Assembly: GCA_964442325.1 (NCBI GenBank)
Contig: CAYTYX010000001.1
Location: 1 to 64,000, forward strand
DNA from: CAYTYX01 sp964442325
Lineage (GTDB): Bacteria; Patescibacteriota; Saccharimonadia; Saccharimonadales; UBA10212
DNA length: 64,000 bases
Direction of reading: 5' to 3'
The notes below the pieces were generated by a model, which was not told the origin of the DNA, ran no database searches, and saw only the letters and a list, made by a program, of their open reading frames with translations. Below, piece after piece: positions 61,528 to 64,000 of the stretch (position 1 is the first letter of the stretch; each line of letters starts with the position of its first letter). The translations under genes were made by a program, and so were the position numbers.

Positions 61528-62693
61528 GCTTGGCCGCGTACGGCCATAACCGAGTCTTCGTTGGCCGGCACTATAAAAATTTTAGCCGGAAAGTGCGGCG
61601 GACTAATTTGTGTCAATTCGCCGGGCTCAACCGACACATGGTTTTTGGCTGGGTCAATCGCTAGTCCCAAAAACATCAGCTTGTGCACGATTCGCTGACG
61701 GATAGGGCTGGAGCGTTCACCGACTGTGCCGGTAAAGACTAGCGCGTCAATGCCGCCAAGCACGGCCGCCATCTGACCAATGCAGGCCTGCACGCGGTAA
61801 ACGTACATATCAAGCGCCAGCTTAGCCGCCGGCTCGTCCGATTCCAATTTGAGTAGCTCGCGGATGTCGGAGCTTTTACCGCTGACGCCCAGCAGCCCGG
61901 ATTTCTCATTCAGATATTCCAGTAGGCTGTCGCCTTTTAGCCCAAGCTCTTCTTGGAGTGCTAGCGCCGCGGCAATATCGAGGTTGCCACTGCGGGTCGA
62001 CATCATCAGGCCTTCCAGTGGCGAGTAACCCATGGTTGTATCGATGCTTCTGCCACTAGCCAGCGCGGTGACACTCGAGCCACTGCCAAGATGACAAACA
62101 ATAGTCCTGGCCGCTAGCTTCTTGGTCGCGCGCAGAGTTTTTACAACCGATTCCACCGACAGCCCCTGATAACCAAAGCGTTTAAGGCCCAGTCGATCGG
62201 CATCGTTTTTCGGCAGGCCGTAGCGACTAGCAAGTTCCGGCATTGTGGCGTGGAAAGCACTGTCCGAAATACCAACAAGTTGCGCCTGCGGAAAATATTT
62301 GGCTAGCAGGCTGGCTTCTTGCAAAGTAGCATTGATGTGCAGCGGTACGACTGGTTCTAGCTCGGCTAATTTAGCCAAGGTCAATTTATTAAGCTGCCTA
62401 TCTTTTTGGAAATAGACGGACGGTGCGACCACCCTAAGCGCTACCCGCTTAATTGGCTTAGCTCCTGTAATAATTTTGTGATCAACCAGAACGTCGGCAA
62501 GCTGGCTGGCAGCAAACGACAAATGGCTAAGGTTGGTATCAACTCTTTCTTTTTTGCCGCCGGTTTCTAGCGTGCAAATCACAGCCTCACTTTCGTGCTC
62601 AAAATGCAGTTTAGCTAGGCAAGTCTTGCCGCGATATAGCGCGTACTTGCGACTGGCGCTACCCGGGTTAGAGACTAAAATCAGTTTTTCCAT
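61512..62693 (-). CDS. ackA: Acetate kinase
   Basis: 393 aa. N-terminal ILVSNPGSASRKYALYRGK (the NxGSxS-type phosphate motif, with Ala-Ser-Arg variation), IVCHLGSGSSVTALASGRSI with DTTMGYSPLEGLMMSTRSG, and ALVFTGTVGERSSPIRQRIV are the ASKHA-fold motifs of acetate kinases. It makes ATP and acetate from acetyl phosphate supplied by phosphoketolase. Its start overlaps the xfp stop by 13 bp, so the two are co-translated. Confidence 0.94.
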   Translation of the reverse strand: MEKLILVSNPGSASRKYALYRGKTCLAKLHFEHESEAVICTLETGGKKERVDTNLSHLSFAASQLADVLVDHKIITGAKPIKRVALRVVAPSVYFQKDRQLNKLTLAKLAELEPVVPLHINATLQEASLLAKYFPQAQLVGISDSAFHATMPELASRYGLPKNDADRLGLKRFGYQGLSVESVVKTLRATKKLAARTIVCHLGSGSSVTALASGRSIDTTMGYSPLEGLMMSTRSGNLDIAAALALQEELGLKGDSLLEYLNEKSGLLGVSGKSSDIRELLKLESDEPAAKLALDMYVYRVQACIGQMAAVLGGIDALVFTGTVGERSSPIRQRIVHKLMFLGLAIDPAKNHVSVEPGELTQISPPHFPAKIFIVPANEDSVMAVRGQAYKLK

Positions 62694-64000
62694 ACCCAGT
62701 TTTCAATTTCTGGCATATCGATGCCGTTTTTCTTTATAAACTCGGTGCTTTGTTCGATTTTAGACTGGTATTTGGCAATCAGCGGTTCGGCTTCCTCGTA
62801 AGGCAAACGTCCGGAGGCCGACATTTTTTCAAAGGCCTCGATGGCCAAATGGTAGCGGCTGGTGTGGTTGCGCACATGCATATCAAACGGGGTGGTGGTG
62901 CTGCCACTTTCAATGTAGCCATGGACACTGAAGCGCTGCGGCGCACTGGCAATATAGTCAAAAATAATCGCTTTGAGGGTTTCTGGGTAGCCGTGGAAAT
63001 TGCAAATTACCGGCTTATCGGCTGTAAAATATTGATTGAAACCTTCGTGAGTCAGGCAGGTGCCGCCCTGGCCAAGACCACAGCTAGTTAGGCTCATAAT
63101 GTTGACAAAACGCAGTCGCAAGTCGGGTTGCTCTTGTTTGATAATACTAACTGCCGCCAAAGCCTCTTTTGTTAGGTAGTCGCCAGCCGCCGCCAGCACG
63201 ACGTCCGGCTCGGTATCGGACGCAAAATCCCAAATTGCCAGCCCGTCATTCAGTTGTTTTTTGGCGAGTGCCGGTGTCAACCAGCGCGGTTCCAAAGTTT
63301 TACCGGCAACAATAATATTAATTTGACGACGGCTAGCCAGGCAGTGTTCTAAAACTGCCAGTGTCGAGTTGCCGTCGGGCGGAAAGTAAACATCTACAAA
63401 GTCGCCCTGCCGGCGCAGCACGTCGGCAATAAAGCCCGGATTTTGGTGAGAAAAACCATTATGTTCCTGCCGCCAGCCAGAGCTGGTTAGAATGTAATTT
63501 AGTGATGATATATCGCCGCGCCACTCTATCTCGCGCGACTGTTTTAAGAACTTGGCGTACTGGTCCATCATGCTGGTAACTATCGGTACAAATGCTTCGT
63601 AAGATGCGAACACGGCGTGCCGGCCGGTTAAGATATAGCCTTGGGCTAGGCCTTGCAGGTTGTGCTCCGAGAGCATTTCCATCACCCGACCTTCAGGACT
63701 CAAATCTTTATCCCAGGCTTCAATCGGCAGCTGCCAAGCCCGACTGGTTGATTTAAAAATTTCGTCTAGCTTGTTGGAATAAGTTTCGTCAGGGCTCATT
63801 AACCGGAAGTTTTTGGTCTGGGCATTAAGCTTGAAGACTTCGTTTAGGTAAAGTCCGCTGCGGCGCATGCTGGAGCTACCAATTGTACCGGGCTTGGCAG
63901 CGTCTTCGGCAAACTGGTCGGCCGGGGGCAACTTAAGCGGTTTATAAACCGGCTTGCCGCCAAACGTGTGCTTGCTCAAACCAAGTCGCTGCTCGGCAGG
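62681..64000 (-). CDS. xfp: Phosphoketolase, C-terminal part (5' end beyond window)
   Basis: 439 residues are visible, open to the right edge; the full protein is about 790-800 aa, so the N-terminal thiamine-diphosphate half lies outside. Visible blocks: HNGFSHQNPGFIADVLRRQG, VDVYFPPDGNSTLAVLEHCL, NIIVAGKTLEPRWLTPALAK and the end KNGIDMPEIENWVW, all typical of Xfp. It splits xylulose-5-phosphate or fructose-6-phosphate into acetyl phosphate and an aldose phosphate. With ackA this gives ATP without a complete glycolysis. An in-frame TTG at 63979 is internal, not a start. Confidence 0.95.
   Translation of the reverse strand, partial: PAEQRLGLSKHTFGGKPVYKPLKLPPADQFAEDAAKPGTIGSSSMRRSGLYLNEVFKLNAQTKNFRLMSPDETYSNKLDEIFKSTSRAWQLPIEAWDKDLSPEGRVMEMLSEHNLQGLAQGYILTGRHAVFASYEAFVPIVTSMMDQYAKFLKQSREIEWRGDISSLNYILTSSGWRQEHNGFSHQNPGFIADVLRRQGDFVDVYFPPDGNSTLAVLEHCLASRRQINIIVAGKTLEPRWLTPALAKKQLNDGLAIWDFASDTEPDVVLAAAGDYLTKEALAAVSIIKQEQPDLRLRFVNIMSLTSCGLGQGGTCLTHEGFNQYFTADKPVICNFHGYPETLKAIIFDYIASAPQRFSVHGYIESGSTTTPFDMHVRNHTSRYHLAIEAFEKMSASGRLPYEEAEPLIAKYQSKIEQSTEFIKKNGIDMPEIENWVWKN

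Overview
The window looks like chromosomal DNA of a Patescibacteria/CPR bacterium, most probably a Saccharibacteria (TM7) relative. This is inferred from gene content, not from a 16S gene, which is absent here. The pointers are the small streamlined genes with frequent ATGA/TAATG overlaps, a chromosomal type IV secretion-like cluster with many small pilin-like proteins, a phosphoketolase-acetate kinase pair, and a large surface-glycan region beside the replication origin. UGA is used as a stop (for example in the ATGA overlaps at 15741 and 35638), so the recoded-UGA CPR lineages are unlikely. No rRNA or tRNA gene was seen, and no gene-free stretch exceeds 300 bases.

Layout. 1-2.5 kb: 5' part of a secreted ice-binding-like/adhesin gene, comF and hsp20. 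2.6-5.5 kb: seven tandem pilin-like genes on the minus strand. 5.6-18.7 kb, plus strand: a VirB6-like membrane protein, a PrgI-family protein, a TraC-like protein, a VirB4 ATPase, a 920-aa membrane-anchored protein of unknown function, a two-domain murein hydrolase and two unknown exported or membrane proteins. Together these look like one secretion, DNA-uptake or pilus machine. 18.7-24.8 kb: the classic origin region, recF-dnaN-dnaA leftward and rpmH-rnpA-yidC-jag rightward, with DnaA-box-like sites on both sides of dnaA. 24.8-56.3 kb: a long surface polysaccharide/glycoprotein region with many glycosyltransferases, a Wzm/Wzt-type ABC exporter, four methyltransferases, an asparagine synthetase, GT-C-like membrane proteins, dTDP-glucose genes rfbA/rfbB, a phosphoglycosyltransferase, an O-antigen ligase-like protein and a GtrA flippase. 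Exported surface proteins interrupt it (a muramidase with 42-aa repeats and a beta-roll protein). 56.3-64 kb: a LexA-like winged-helix protein without a protease domain, an orphan gene, NAD kinase, a cupredoxin-fold protein that has lost its copper ligands, uppP, a class V aminotransferase, ackA and the 3' part of xfp.

Points that stand out: a three-copy intergenic repeat with two hairpins whose stems covary between copies, one copy overlapping the nadK start; several start codons lying only 3-10 nt after a TATACT/TATAAT box, suggesting leaderless mRNAs; two N-gaps whose true lengths can be predicted from the coding frame (rnpA, and a collapsed 126-bp tandem repeat); and the expanded pilin set next to a VirB4/VirB6 machine with no relaxase or coupling protein in view.
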